From: Tranzscheliella williamsii | Taxonomy: Eukaryota; Basidiomycota; Ustilaginomycetes; Ustilaginales; Ustilaginaceae | DNA: 64,000 bases | Direction: 5' to 3' | Assembly (NCBI GenBank): GCA_023212725.1 | Contig: JALBYF010000005.1 | Coordinates: 186,001 to 250,000 of the forward strand | Shown: positions 41,533-51,823 of the stretch, piece after piece | Layout: the number at the start of each line of letters is the position of its first letter | How positions within the stretch are numbered: position 1 is the first letter of the stretch | Notes under the pieces: generated by a model | What the model was told of the DNA's origin: nothing | What the model saw: only the letters and a program-made list of their open reading frames with translations | Database searches by the model: none | Position numbers and translations under genes: made by a program

Positions 41533-43727
41533 CTAGCTTTTGAGGAGGGCGTTGACGACGTGGTGAACGCGGAGCTGGCGGAGGTCGGTGTAGGTCTGAC
41601 CGGTGCCGAGGAAGTAGATGGGGAGGCCGGTGGCGGCGGTGGTGGTGAGTGCGGTGCCGACCTTGTCGTCTACGGTGTCCCACTTTGTGAGGAGGCTGCC
41701 GTCGAGACCGCGTGGGTTGCTGAGGCCGGAGAAGTCCTTCATGGCGCGGTCGAACTTGGTGATCTGGTCTACGGCCTCGTTGCCGACGAGTGCCTCGCCG
41801 ACGAAGATGATCTTGTCGGGGCGGTTGACCGCGACGAGTTTGGCGAGTGCGCGCATCAGCGGCTCGTTGTCCTGCATCCGCCCGGCCGTGTCGATCAGGA
41901 CCACGTCGAAGCCCTCGGTGCGTGCATACGCCAGTGCGTCCTTGGCAATCCCCGCCGCATCCTTGCCATACCCGCGCTCGTACAGCTCGATCCGCCCCGC
42001 CTCGGACCCCACCGCCACGCCGTCCACCCGCAGCTGCCCCAAATTCCGCACGTGCACCCGCAGCTGCTCCACCGCCCCCGCCCGGAACGTGTCGCACGCC
42101 GCAATCAAAACCCGCATCCGGTTCTGCAGCAGCCAGAAACAGACCTTGGCCAGATTGGTCGACTTGCCCACGCCATTCACTCCCACAAAGCAGATCGAAT
42201 ACGGCTCCGGCTTCGACGCCAGCTCCTTCTCCTTGGCACTCGTCGCACGCGCTAACGACGAGGCCGCCGCCGAGCGCTGCCGCTTGGTCGCGATCTCGAG
42301 CAGGATATCGGTGCTGTTCCGGGGCGTTAGAATCCGCGTAATCGCCTCCTCGAGCGCCTTTCTCACCTCGGTCTTGACAGATCCAAAGCTGCCCAGATTC
42401 TTGCTGACCAGGTTCTTTTCCACGCTGTCGCACAGGCGCTGTGCCACATCGGCCGCAACGTTCTTGCCCTGCAAGTGTGAAGCCATGGCGGCGAGCGCAG
42501 GCGCCAGGTCTTCCTTGGTCAGCGTCTTGGCCCCCGTCAATCGAGAGAAGAAAGAAGCGCCCGAGCTGGACGCCGACCCGAAGCGCGAGAGCAGGCCGGC
42601 TGGTTTGGCGTCCGACAGAGCGCCTTGCGCCTGCTCGTCACCGCTCTCGTCGTCGTCATCCACGTCGTCGTCGTCCAGCACATCGGCGATCTCGTAGACT
42701 CCGTCGGATCGCTTCGTCCCCATGCTCTTCTCGTCGATCCAGCTATCCAGACCGGTGTTTGGGTCGTGCTCCTCGTCGCCTGGCTTGGCGCCACTGAAGT
42801 CGAGCGCAGCCACCTGCTGTGCGCTCACGCTGCGCGACCCATCCCACTTGCGCATCTCCTTGGCAGCTTTCCCCTTCTTGCCCCCGGGCGACTCGGTGCC
42901 GCTGGCGTTGGCCGGAGTATCTGGCGCGCTGGCGCCGTTCGAAGCAGAAACGCCGGAAGGCGGCTTCTTGCCACGGGCAATCCTTCGGCCACCGGGACTC
43001 GCTTCGAGCTTGAGGCGGCTTTTGAGCGCTTCGACGCTTTTAGCGATGTCAGCGCTGTCCTTGTCTTCCTTGACCGAAAGAGGCGTGGTCTGACCACTCT
43101 CCTTGTCCGAGTCGACAACCGCCTGTGTCTGGTTGGCAGCGCCTTTCCGCTCGCCGAGAACGCCCTTGCGCTTGCTTTGCGCAGCTGCTTTCTCAAGACT
43201 GCGCAACGTCTTGGTGAAGATGTCGTCCCATTCTTTCAAGGCTGCACTGAACTCTTGCTTGGCGCTGTCGGAAAGCACACTAGCCTTGGATGTACCGGAG
43301 CTGAGTGCGCTCCGGGAAGACTGGATCAACTTCCTGACAAAGGGGGCGAACAGCTCTGTGAAAAGCGACTTGACAGTATCTAGAAGCTGGTCGATGTAGG
43401 GGAGCTGAAGGATGCGCTGGTATACAACGACAAAGGTGAGTTCCAGCTCGTTGGCAAAGGTCCAGCGGAGCGTGTAGCCGTCTTTATCAAACTTCTCATC
43501 CGCAGTGCGCTGCTCCAGAAACGCTTGCTTGATGAGCGCGTTGACTGGGTTAGAAGAGGCACTGGCGTTGTTCAGAGCGGGACTGAAGGTCCTTGACCAC
43601 AGGACAAGTCCATCTGTACGTACGCAGAAAGGCGGTCAGAAGGCTGTTGGAAGCGGTGCATCTGGAGCGAACGGCATTCCCGCAAGGGCGACTTACTCTT
43701 TGTAAAGATGGTGAAATGATCCAGCAT
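41533..43727 (-). CDS. SRP101: Signal recognition particle receptor alpha subunit (two exons)
   Basis: Exon 1 is 43727-43697 and exon 2 is 43613-41533 (703 residues). The 83-bp intron (GTAAGT...GTACAG) joins MLDHFTIFTK|NGLVLWSRTF, the conserved start of SR-alpha; exon 2 lacks an ATG near its 5' end. The N-terminal longin-like SRX domain (LTFVVVYQRILQLPYIDQLL) binds SR-beta on the ER. A charged linker (100-400) follows, with Lys-rich and acidic parts (DDDDVDDDDESG). The NG GTPase domain has GVNGVGKSTNLAKV, the DTAGR motif (DTAGRMQDNEPLM) and FVGEALVGNEAVDQ. The protein docks ribosome-SRP complexes at the ER. Divergent from GPN3. Secure identification. Confidence 0.96.
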
Positions 43728-43874
43728 GGTCGGTGCAATGTGGCAACAACGAGGCTGGGTCAAGGTGCTGATGAATGTCAAGTAGCAGCTTCCAGTGGAT
43801 GCACCCGAGCGGACCAGCCGTTGGCAAGCCGACAGCTTCTTGTGGAGAGCCCTTTGCTGCCAGACTTGAACCGC

Positions 43875-43945
43875 GCCAATCTGGTTGAATCGGCCCACGC
43901 GAATCTCGTTGGATCGGCTCAGGCGAATCTGGTTGGATGATGGAA
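43875..43945. repeat. 24-bp tandem repeat in the SRP101/GPN3 divergent promoter
   Basis: GCGAATCTSGTTGGATCGGC followed by TCAG recurs at about 43875-43898, 43899-43922 and, partially, 43923-43942 with a few substitutions. It lies between the two divergent start codons (43727 and 44147). Confidence 0.82.
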
Positions 43946-44146
43946 TCGGCTCAACCGAGGCGGCTTTCGGTTCTTGTCGCTACTCCACTTCGTGGGAAAA
44001 GTGCGAATGAGTTGCTTTGCAAGTAAATTTCAAAGGGGCTGAGGTTGGTCTTAGAGCCACCACCTATCCCCTATCCCTCTGTCACAACAGCTGCACCACC
44101 GCCGGACCACCGCCGACCGCACACCGCTGGAGCGAGGTCAAGGGAG

Positions 44147-45147
44147 ATGGGCAGATACGCGGTCCTGGTGTCAGGGCCTGCGGGTTCGGGCAAGTCTACT
44201 TTCTGCTCCGCGCTGATAGCACATGCTCAGTCGGTAGGGCGTAATGTACAACTCTTCAATCTGGATCCGGCCGCCGAGCGCTTCGAATATCAGCCTAGCA
44301 TCGACATCAAAGAGCTTATCTCGCTCGAAGATGTGATGGAAGAGATGAATCTCGGCCCGAACGGAGGGCTCATTTACTGTTTCGAGTACGTGCCAGGCTT
44401 CGATGGGTTCTGCTAACTTCCCTCCGCCCTTGTGCTGACGTTGCGCTCCCTTGTTCTTGTTGCAGATATCTGTTAGATAATCTCGATTGGCTCGACGACG
44501 AGCTAGGGCAGTACAACGACGATTATATCATTATCGACTGCCCCGGCCAGATCGAGCTCTACACACATTTCCCCATCATGTCCAGGCTCGTCAACATCCT
44601 TTCCGGCCAGTACCACTTCCGCATCTGCGCCACCTACCTCTTGGAGTCTCAGTTTATGGATGACAAGACCAAGTACTTTGCCGGCGTCCTCAGTGCGATG
44701 AGTGCCATGATTAACTTGGAGGTGCCCCACCTCAATTTGCTAAGCAAGATGGATCTCGTGGAGAAGGGCGGCATCGGCTCCGAGGTTAAGCAGGGCCGCA
44801 GGCGAGAGATGGAACGCTATTTGGACCCAGACCCTTTGCTGCTCATGGATGAGGTCAACTCACGGACCAACCCAAAGTTTCATACTCTGAATCAAGCTCT
44901 GGTGCAGCTGGTACGTAGCTTATTTCTCGACTTCCATTAGCTGACCAATTGCTTACCTTAGTCTTTTTCTTGTGCCGCTCCTCCGCAGATTGACGATTTC
45001 AGCATGGTCTCCTTCATGCCTCTTGACAGCACCGATGAAGATTCGGTGGGGACTATCTTGTCACATATTGATAATGCTGTACAATATGGCGAAGATGAAG
45101 AGCCAAAGGAACCAAAGGACATGGACGAAGGAGACTCTGCATCATAA
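44147..45147 (+). CDS. GPN3: GPN-loop GTPase 3 (three exons)
   Basis: Exons are 44147-44385, 44466-44910 and 44989-45147 (280 residues, normal size), with introns of 80 and 78 bp (GTACGT...TTGCAG and GTACGT...CCGCAG). The joins give [17 protein letters not shown] and [16 protein letters not shown]. The P-loop is GPAGSGKS (10-17), the base-binding segment includes NLDPAAE (39-45) and the diagnostic Gly-Pro-Asn loop is at 70-72 (NLGPNGG). LLSKMDLV supplies the guanine-specificity motif. GPN3 works with Npa3/GPN1 in assembly and nuclear import of RNA polymerase II. The tail is acidic. Confident. Confidence 0.96.
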
Positions 45148-45254
45148 AATCTTTGCGCCACTGGCCCGCAGACGACATTAGGCATAGCGAGTAGCTGCAG
45201 CTGCTGCCATCTGTATTTGTACGCCCGCTCACACTCAACCTCGTCGAAAGCTAG

Positions 45255-45322
45255 CCTTCATCGAAAGGTAATTTTCATCGAAACGTGGTTTTCATCAGAA
45301 GTGGTTTTCATCGAAAGGTAAG
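45255..45322. repeat. Roughly 17-bp tandem repeat, four copies, 3' of GPN3
   Basis: Four imperfect copies of TTTTCATCGAAAGGTGG lie at 45255-45322 (variants CATCGAAAGGTAA, CATCGAAACGTGG, CATCAGAAGTGG, CATCGAAAGGTAA). This is about 110 bp after the GPN3 stop and upstream of the effector pair. Confidence 0.8.
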
Positions 45323-45569
45323 CCTTATAGAAGGGTCGTGATTACTGTGCATGTCGCTGCTAGAGAGCGAATCCAAGACAGCATTCTCACGCAGAAACTA
45401 TCACACAAGTACGTCTTCATATGGCGGGAAGTCAGAGGCTATCAGGTGTCTTCGACTGCCTCTGATCGAGCCTTGTGTTCGATATATCCGCTTCCTTGCT
45501 TTAGCTCCGAAAGTATGATTGATGCACTCCATGTCGTAGTTTTGCGCGGTTGGCTGTGGTTGGCCGGCC

Positions 45570-45576
45570 TATAAGA
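45570..45576 (+). promoter_or_regulatory. TATA-like element upstream of secreted protein at 45682
   Basis: TATAAGA, 112 bp before the ATG at 45682. A plausible TATA box by distance for a fungal promoter with a short leader. Confidence 0.4.
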
Positions 45577-45681
45577 AGCTCGCACCTAAGCCATGCTCTT
45601 GCTATGGTGACCATGCCTTGATCGCAGACCCCGCGGTGCTCCTACCGTTACAAGCAAAATAGCGAGCGAAATAGCGCGAAA

Positions 45682-46383
45682 ATGAAGCTTCGATGCCATG
45701 CAATACTTATGGCTGTCTGGGCCATAACTACGGCCCTAGCTCTCGGCGGTGGCTTCAATTACCACCCCATGGAGCCGGGCAGCAGCCGTTCACCCTCACA
45801 AGAGTATGCGGACCGATTGGAGAGATACCAATACCAGAGACGGACTGTAGAGGCCTCGCCCTCAACCCCGGAGTTGATTCCCAGCGGCGACAATCGCGCC
45901 GATGCTCGTGTGTATGCACGGCTTCCACCCACGCTTCTTAATGAAATACCCAAGTATAGCAGTGCTGATCCGGACCCGATGTTCACCAGTTGGCTGTTCG
46001 ATACAATTGTCGATGAGGCTAAGCTGCCACTAGCTGAAAAAAGTCTCTTCAAAAGTATTCATCAGCAGGACAATCCATTCCAGCGGGCAGAAGAAGACTA
46101 TCTATACAAGCTGCATCCGGATGACATCTACGAGGTTACCCGTGACGGAGAACATCTGCTCATCGTCCCGACGTTTTACTACGGCCATTCGGACGTTTAT
46201 GGAACACAGCCGCAGCTTCTGGTCTGGAGATGGGCCCGAAGCTCCACACCATCTCTGTCCCTCAGTCGCGTACTGGAAGTCTCACCAAGGGCCTTTGCAG
46301 CGGTGCGGGAGCGTCTTTCTCGACTGCGGTTGCTGGGCGGTGGCTTGCTGAAGCCAGTAATCAACAGTGTCCACATCCCCTGA
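45682..46383 (+). CDS. Secreted protein, candidate effector; C-terminus probably frameshifted or spliced
   Basis: A 233-codon frame with a signal peptide (MKLRCHAILMAVWAITTALA, cleavage near LGGG). No known family. Residues 149-215 resemble the C-terminal region of the next gene: IY-x-V-TR at 149-154, then VYGTQPQLLVWRW at 172-184 compared with IYAKRPIFTIWRF there, followed by a similar Pro-x(n)-Phe-rich helix. The frame stops at 46383, soon after this shared region. In another frame the DNA continues with about 100 protein-like codons (46361-46678, including FRWRENHHSGPPVIYEVPQT and SLNDAVLLFFDHNLF) with no start codon of their own. Either a frameshift has truncated the gene or an unrecognised short intron joins the parts. 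Confidence 0.65.
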   Translation: MKLRCHAILMAVWAITTALALGGGFNYHPMEPGSSRSPSQEYADRLERYQYQRRTVEASPSTPELIPSGDNRADARVYARLPPTLLNEIPKYSSADPDPMFTSWLFDTIVDEAKLPLAEKSLFKSIHQQDNPFQRAEEDYLYKLHPDDIYEVTRDGEHLLIVPTFYYGHSDVYGTQPQLLVWRWARSSTPSLSLSRVLEVSPRAFAAVRERLSRLRLLGGGLLKPVINSVHIP

Positions 46384-47790
46384 AAGCAGTTTCCGGTGGC
46401 GTGAGAACCATCATAGCGGTCCACCAGTCATCTATGAGGTCCCACAGACCGGCCTGCATGAGCATGACCCTCGCTCAGCATTGTCTTTAAATGACGCAGT
46501 TCTCCTGTTCTTTGACCACAATTTATTCATGAAAACCTTCGAGGGGTATGGCAGCGGGTTGAAAAGGCTTATGATTGTTCGTTGCAACACACTCAGTTGG
46601 AAGCTGGGGATACATCAGTATTCGCTTGGTGTTGTTGCGGCTGCTGACTGGCGTTACGCTTGTCAGTACTCTGTTTGATGTGAGCAGACAGATAAAGCCA
46701 CTCTCTATGCGTAAGATACCACGGCGCGGCACCACTGGTGCCATGGAAACAGTTTCCATAAGCGGTAGATGCATAGTTGTGCCGTGTACTGAGTGCCGTC
46801 CCATGCGCGATGGCCTTGGAGCACAGGTGCATTCTGCGTGGGTCGTGAGCATCCATCAAACACGCAGCAGCTCGTCTACATATCGTGGAATAGCTGAGAT
46901 TCATAGCGGAGCGCTGCTTGAGTCCCGCTAAATAGTCTCGAGGGCGCGAGGCTGTTCGATATCAAAAAGCCATACAAAAGGCGGAGGCGGCCCAGCAATT
47001 CACAACGACCAAAGCGGTCAATTTTGTCCCCCGTGTGTAGAAGCGCTTATCCCACACTGTGTGATGTGCCGCCCATGTGAACAACTTTCCAAGGTGGGCG
47101 TCCTGATTGTTGCTTCAGCCGCGCTTGCGTGTTCGCAAATTGCGCAAACAAGCGGACCACTGCAGGCGTCACTAGCATCGAAAAGACCAGCCCTGACACA
47201 GGAGGGTAGGAGCTTAGGCTGGCATTGTCGTACACCCTTCGTACAAAGCTGGCACTGAGCCCTCAACCTCCTTGCTAATTGCTACACCAATGTGACTCCC
47301 TTTCACTCTTCTGACCACAAGACACAGTAGCCGGAATGAGCGAAGCCCAATTTTTGTCGACAGCCTGGTCGTTTCTATGGAAACCTCCTAACAATAGGCA
47401 TTGTTCGACATTTCCCGGTGCGTATATCCGGTCATGGTGGGAGGACGAACGAGGCCCCTGATTCATTGTGGCTTGGGAACAGTCCAGCTGGCAAAATGGA
47501 CATCCGAGTACGCGAATTCTCAAATGCTCTCTTGCTCGCTTTTGGAGGTAACCTCCTTCAATCAAGGAAAGACGCTGCTCACAGATGCGGTTCTAGCGCC
47601 CTAGTGCAAGAGCGTCTGTTTGCTGTAAGTCTCATCCAACGGTTGCTGTGCAGAAAAACGTTTTCTGAGGTCCTAGACAAACCCACAAGCGGTATATGAA
47701 GACTAGCTGTATGAACGTGCTATTTCTGCCTCCCTTAATGCTTATGCAAGACTGCTCCCCACCTCTGCCAATCAAAGTCCTCGAGCAACC
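46384..47790. other. Spacer between the two effector-like genes, with possible coding remnant
   Basis: 1.4 kb. Bases 46384-46678 keep a protein-like frame that may be the lost C-terminus of the preceding gene. Beyond about 46680 only short frames occur on either strand. No transposon ends or RNA genes were recognised. The promoter of the gene at 47791 lies here, without an obvious TATA box. Confidence 0.4.
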
Positions 47791-50130
47791 ATGTTTATTC
47801 GGCTTTTTGCCCTACTGATCTTGCTGCAGCGAGCAGATCTTGTCAAAGGTCCAGTTATTCCTCCCGATTCTCTCTCGGAACTGGGTGATCTAGCGAGCCA
47901 TGTCATCGATGGTGCAGCAGCACAACCGGACCTCGTCGCTCTTCCTCAGAGGTCCTGGCGCTCGCAGGCTGAAGCTGCTAATTATCGACAAGGGTTCCTA
48001 GATGCTCTGGCTCATCTGCAGGGTTCAGGGTCGGGGCCACAGCGCATTGGCAGCTCGGCGAGCCACTTGCCTGGACACCCTTTACAGAGCAATCCAGTCT
48101 ACACTGCGCCTGTGTACCCTCAGCAATATGATCGGACAGGTACCCTGCCGCTAAGACCAGGGCACATTGCTGCTCCTCCATACCCGCAGTCATACGAACG
48201 GCAAAGCAACCAGCCGTCTTTTCCAGATTTTATTTCTGCGCCTTCCTACCCGCAGCATTTTGGATGGCAAGGAAATCAGCCGATCAACCCAGCGTCGTCA
48301 TACCCTCATCACGTTGGAGGGCAAGGTAATAACGTACCGCCAAGGCCAGGGTACATTACTGCCCCTTCATACCCGCAGCCATACGAACGGCACAGCAACC
48401 AGCCGCCTTTCCAAGATTTTATCTCTGCGCCTTCGTACCCGCAGCATTTTGGATGGCAAGAAAATCAGCCGATCAACCCAGCGTCGTCGCACCCGCAGCA
48501 TGTCGGACGGCAGGACAAGCAGCCGCTGGACCCAGACATCGTTCCTCCGTCGTCATACACTCAGCACGTTGGAGGGCAAGGTAGTAATGTACCGCAAAGG
48601 TCCGGATACATTACTGCTCCTTCATACCCGCAGTCACAGGAACGGCACAGCTACCTGCCCCCTTTTCCAGATTTAACTTCTGCGCCTTCCTACCCGCAGC
48701 ATTTTGAATGGCAAGGAAATCAGCCGTTGAGCCCAGCGCCGTCGCAGCTGCAGCATGTTGGAGGGCAAGGACAGCACTTACTGCCTCAGGGGCTTTCACA
48801 CGAGTCTTATGCACCGGTACATGCAGTTGGTACGGTTGATGCTCCTGACCGGGGTTTGTCTCCTTCCTGGCAGGTTTCAGAATTTCTTCAACGAGGCGTC
48901 CATTCGCCACAGAAGGATGCTCGGTCAGGCTCAAGCGTTCCTTCAGCACGAAAACCTACAGTCTTTGACAGCCGCGCGTCGGGAACAGGGTTGGATATGT
49001 CTATGCAGCCATCCAAAGTAGCTAGCCCTCACGTCCATCACGACTCTCACATCGGTGGCTCGTCTCTTGGTGCGAATACCGCGGCTGCTTCAGGGCCAGC
49101 TATCGAGCACTCCCTGCCGGCGTGGTCTGGCAACGCGGCTGCGCACTTGCAGGCAGTCCATCTCGACCCACATTCCGATGAGTCGATTTTCGGGACAGAG
49201 GCTTCCCAGCCTACAGACATGCTCGCAGGTGACAATCTAGATCCACTAAAAGGAGTCACGGCTCGTAAATATAAGCGACCGGCGGATGTGATGTCTAGTG
49301 CGTCCATTCAGGAGCAAGCAACCGAGTCGGCTTCCCCCTCCACCGATCTCTCGTTTCCGGGCCCTCAAGCGCATGGAGTACATGCAGCGAAGATCGAGCT
49401 CGAGCCTTCTGACAGGCTAGCTAAGAAGCTAAAAGGCCAACGTCAGCGAAGACGACCCAGATTGGTTCAGCTGCCTGACCAGGACTTTGGTTGGGCGGAG
49501 CAGGGGGATGCTACGCCGGTTGTGGAAACATCCACGTCTGAGCAGCAACGCCCTTCACAAGCTGAAGAAGCTACGGGGGCCAAGCGCTTGCCCCTTTCCA
49601 AGTTTCTCGGAGTAGAGTCTGACCGTGCGTGGGTTGAGCCTCTGGTCACCAAATGGATAAAGAAGTTCAAGATGGAGAATACGGCATTGCACACACCCAG
49701 CGAGGAGTTCCTGGACAAACTGCGACAAAGGACTGTGATCAAGTACTTTTTTTTAAGACACATCTACCTGGCTACGACACGTTCCGCTCAGTACTTGTTT
49801 TCCTACCTTGACAAACCGCTATCAGCTGTGGATGGGCAGATATATGCAAAGAGACCGATCTTTACAATCTGGCGCTTTGATCAGCAGGAGAACAGGCCAA
49901 AGTATTTGGCACTGTTGTTAACTACAGAAGAGGATTTCGTTAAGCTCGCTAGCGGGTTGAAGGCAGAGTCGCAGAGCTATAACTATCATCAACGGAATCA
50001 TGAGCGGTACTTGCAACCGGGTTTTCACTCGCCGAGAGGCAGCCCGAAGGGAACGAAACCCAGGCTCTTCGAACTAATAGAGCATGCCAAAAAGACTAGG
50101 GCAGGATCGTCTACTAGCTCTTCGGCCTAG
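47791..50130 (+). CDS. Large secreted repeat-containing protein, candidate effector
   Basis: A 779-residue intronless protein with a signal peptide (MFIRLFALLILLQRADLVKG). Residues about 122-333 consist of three copies of a 63-85-residue Pro/Tyr/Gln/His-rich unit (RPGYITAPSYPQPYERHSNQ; SAPSYPQHFGWQ-x-NQP; HVGGQG-x-NVP). A long disordered stretch follows, with a basic patch (KKLKGQRQRRRPR). The ordered C-terminus (about 600-760) includes KFLGVESDRAWVEPLVTKWI and DGQIYAKRPIFTIWRFDQQ. The last region resembles the neighbouring secreted protein at 45682, suggesting a shared family. No known domain recognised. Signal peptide, repeats and adjacency to a relative fit a smut effector mini-cluster; a role at the host interface is inference. 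Confidence 0.78.
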   Translation: MFIRLFALLILLQRADLVKGPVIPPDSLSELGDLASHVIDGAAAQPDLVALPQRSWRSQAEAANYRQGFLDALAHLQGSGSGPQRIGSSASHLPGHPLQSNPVYTAPVYPQQYDRTGTLPLRPGHIAAPPYPQSYERQSNQPSFPDFISAPSYPQHFGWQGNQPINPASSYPHHVGGQGNNVPPRPGYITAPSYPQPYERHSNQPPFQDFISAPSYPQHFGWQENQPINPASSHPQHVGRQDKQPLDPDIVPPSSYTQHVGGQGSNVPQRSGYITAPSYPQSQERHSYLPPFPDLTSAPSYPQHFEWQGNQPLSPAPSQLQHVGGQGQHLLPQGLSHESYAPVHAVGTVDAPDRGLSPSWQVSEFLQRGVHSPQKDARSGSSVPSARKPTVFDSRASGTGLDMSMQPSKVASPHVHHDSHIGGSSLGANTAAASGPAIEHSLPAWSGNAAAHLQAVHLDPHSDESIFGTEASQPTDMLAGDNLDPLKGVTARKYKRPADVMSSASIQEQATESASPSTDLSFPGPQAHGVHAAKIELEPSDRLAKKLKGQRQRRRPRLVQLPDQDFGWAEQGDATPVVETSTSEQQRPSQAEEATGAKRLPLSKFLGVESDRAWVEPLVTKWIKKFKMENTALHTPSEEFLDKLRQRTVIKYFFLRHIYLATTRSAQYLFSYLDKPLSAVDGQIYAKRPIFTIWRFDQQENRPKYLALLLTTEEDFVKLASGLKAESQSYNYHQRNHERYLQPGFHSPRGSPKGTKPRLFELIEHAKKTRAGSSTSSSA
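48154..48789 (+). repeat. Three long coding repeats in the secreted protein
   Basis: Units start at about 48154, 48343 and 48598 (residues 122, 185, 270). Each encodes RPG/RSG-(H/Y)I-x-AP-x-YPQ ... SAPSYPQHF(G/E)WQ ... HVGGQG. The middle copy carries an extra segment of about 21 residues (RQDKQPLDPDIVPPSSYTQH). DNA identity between copies is visibly high. Confidence 0.88.
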
Positions 50131-50329
50131 CTCAACACTTGGCCGCCCTGACCCAGTCCCAGTGGTTGAAAGGCTCAGAGTGACTGTCGAAAACTCGCTT
50201 TCATGCCAGCAAAATTGATGTCAGCTAGCTCGACTGACGGGCCCCAAACATCACAGATAGTGTTATGCTTCATATTCGTGTTGGGCGCATGTGTAGCAGT
50301 ATAGCAAGATGAGCGATTGGAGGTCAGGC

Positions 50330-51823
50330 TTATGGCGACGGTAACAGACAGGCGAGTCCGGGGTTGATGGCAGGGTAGCGGCGCGGCGGGGGGGTACGGT
50401 TGCGTGCAGCGATGCGGGCGCGCGCGCGTGTCAGCCACACGTGCAGGCTGCGTCGGACTCTGTTGTTCGCGAGCAGGGCGTACCGCCACAGCGGCGGGTT
50501 TGCGATCCAGCTGGGGAGGGGCGGGGATGCGTTGTGGTCAGCTTGGTGTTGGGAAAGCGGTGGGGTGGGGAGGTTGACTTACCTGGAGGATGCAGGGCCT
50601 GCGAGGCGGAAGGTGGTTTGTGCGGTGAGGACGAGGAGCCTTGCGGCGACGGTGGGGGAGGTGAAGCGAGGGGGTGCCTCGAGCACGTACACGATGGACG
50701 CGGCTCCAGGCGCGGCGCAGACTACGTGCTCGACCAGCTGCAGCATCGCCATGCGTACCTCCCCCTCGGCGCAGCGCAGCCGCAGCTCGACCGAAACACC
50801 TGCCTCCGCCGCACCAAACAGCTTGCCCGCCAGCGCGACCACGTGGAACGCAGTCTCTTCCACCCCCCCTTCGGCCCCCCCATACGCGTCCACACTTGAA
50901 ATATCAAAAGTCAACTTGCGCAGACTAGGCAGCGAAAACGCCCCACAACGCAACTGCGACGGCCGCCCAAGCAGCCAGATCGCATCGCTTGCGCGCAGGA
51001 CCATATGGCAAAGATGCCCGCTCGAGGACGCCAGAACATACCCCAGCAGCGTCTCGTTCAGGTGGTCCATGCGAACCACCTCGACTTCCCGCACCGGCGG
51101 CAGCCGCAGCAGGTCGGGACAGAGCACGGCTGGGTCATCCCGCCCTGCCACGATATCGGTGAGCCTGGCATTGAGGCGGACGTTGACTACATACGGGGAG
51201 AGGCTGATGAGCATCTGCGCACGCTTCTGTATGCTTTTCCAGCTCGAGGTCCTAGGGCCTAGTTCGAACCACCGATCCTCCCAAAACGTCTTTTGCAAGT
51301 ACGAGTTCCAGCCGCGACAGACCAGTCTCAAATCTGTAGCTGTGTCCTTGGAGGTGGTTGCGCATCCTTCGAAAAGAAGCTCTTGCAGGATGTTGCGCTC
51401 GATGCTCTCTGGAAAGCCACCGGGAAAAGACTGGCGATGCAGAAGATGCATGATCAGCGAGCGTATGGCTGACTTGATTCGTCGTATTGGACGATACCGG
51501 GGCCTTTCCCACCGATAACCCCGGTATGGTTCCGGAACTTTAAGATTCAGAGAGGGCCACTGGGACCCACCGAACTTGGGCGAGGGACATTTGTCTTGGC
51601 GGACGTTGGCATTTCTACACTTTGATTGTTTTGTCAAAATGACGGTCCTTGTGGTATAGCTTAGAGCGTTCACAAAGTCGCCCTTTGCACTGCTTCGGAA
51701 TGAAGAGGAGGTGCCGTGCGATCCCAGCACCTGCTGCAAGCTGTAGGGCTGATTTGTAGTGGCGAAACGCGAAAGCACCCACAGGCACGGCGCCAGTTTG
51801 AGCAAACGGCCGAGTCCACTCAT
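50330..51823 (-). CDS. F-box-like hypothetical protein (two exons)
   Basis: Exon 1 is 51823-50583 and exon 2 is 50510-50330 (473 residues). The 72-bp intron (GTAAGT...CCCCAG) joins ...PASS|SWIANPPLWRYALLANN in phase. No specific orthologue is recognised. Residues about 130-180 (ERNILQELLFEG ... ATDLRLVCRGWNSYLQKTFW) fit a degenerate F-box, as in proteins that recruit substrates to SCF ubiquitin ligases. The remainder alternates Leu-rich strands and helices (LPPVREVEVVRMDHLNETLL, LPSLRKLTFDIS), resembling the leucine-rich or beta-helical parts of fungal F-box proteins. The N-terminal 100 residues are basic. F-box status is inference. DCN1, also in this window, regulates the cullins such proteins work with. 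Confidence 0.6.

Noticed and set aside
41429..42433. 334-codon minus-strand frame
   Set aside because: Shadow frame inside the SRP receptor alpha coding region, rich in Arg/Gly/His from GC-rich codons.
43855..43875. Second B-box-like match (minus, CGGTTCAAGTCT)
   Set aside because: Lies at the edge of the 24-bp repeat with no A-box or tRNA fold around it.
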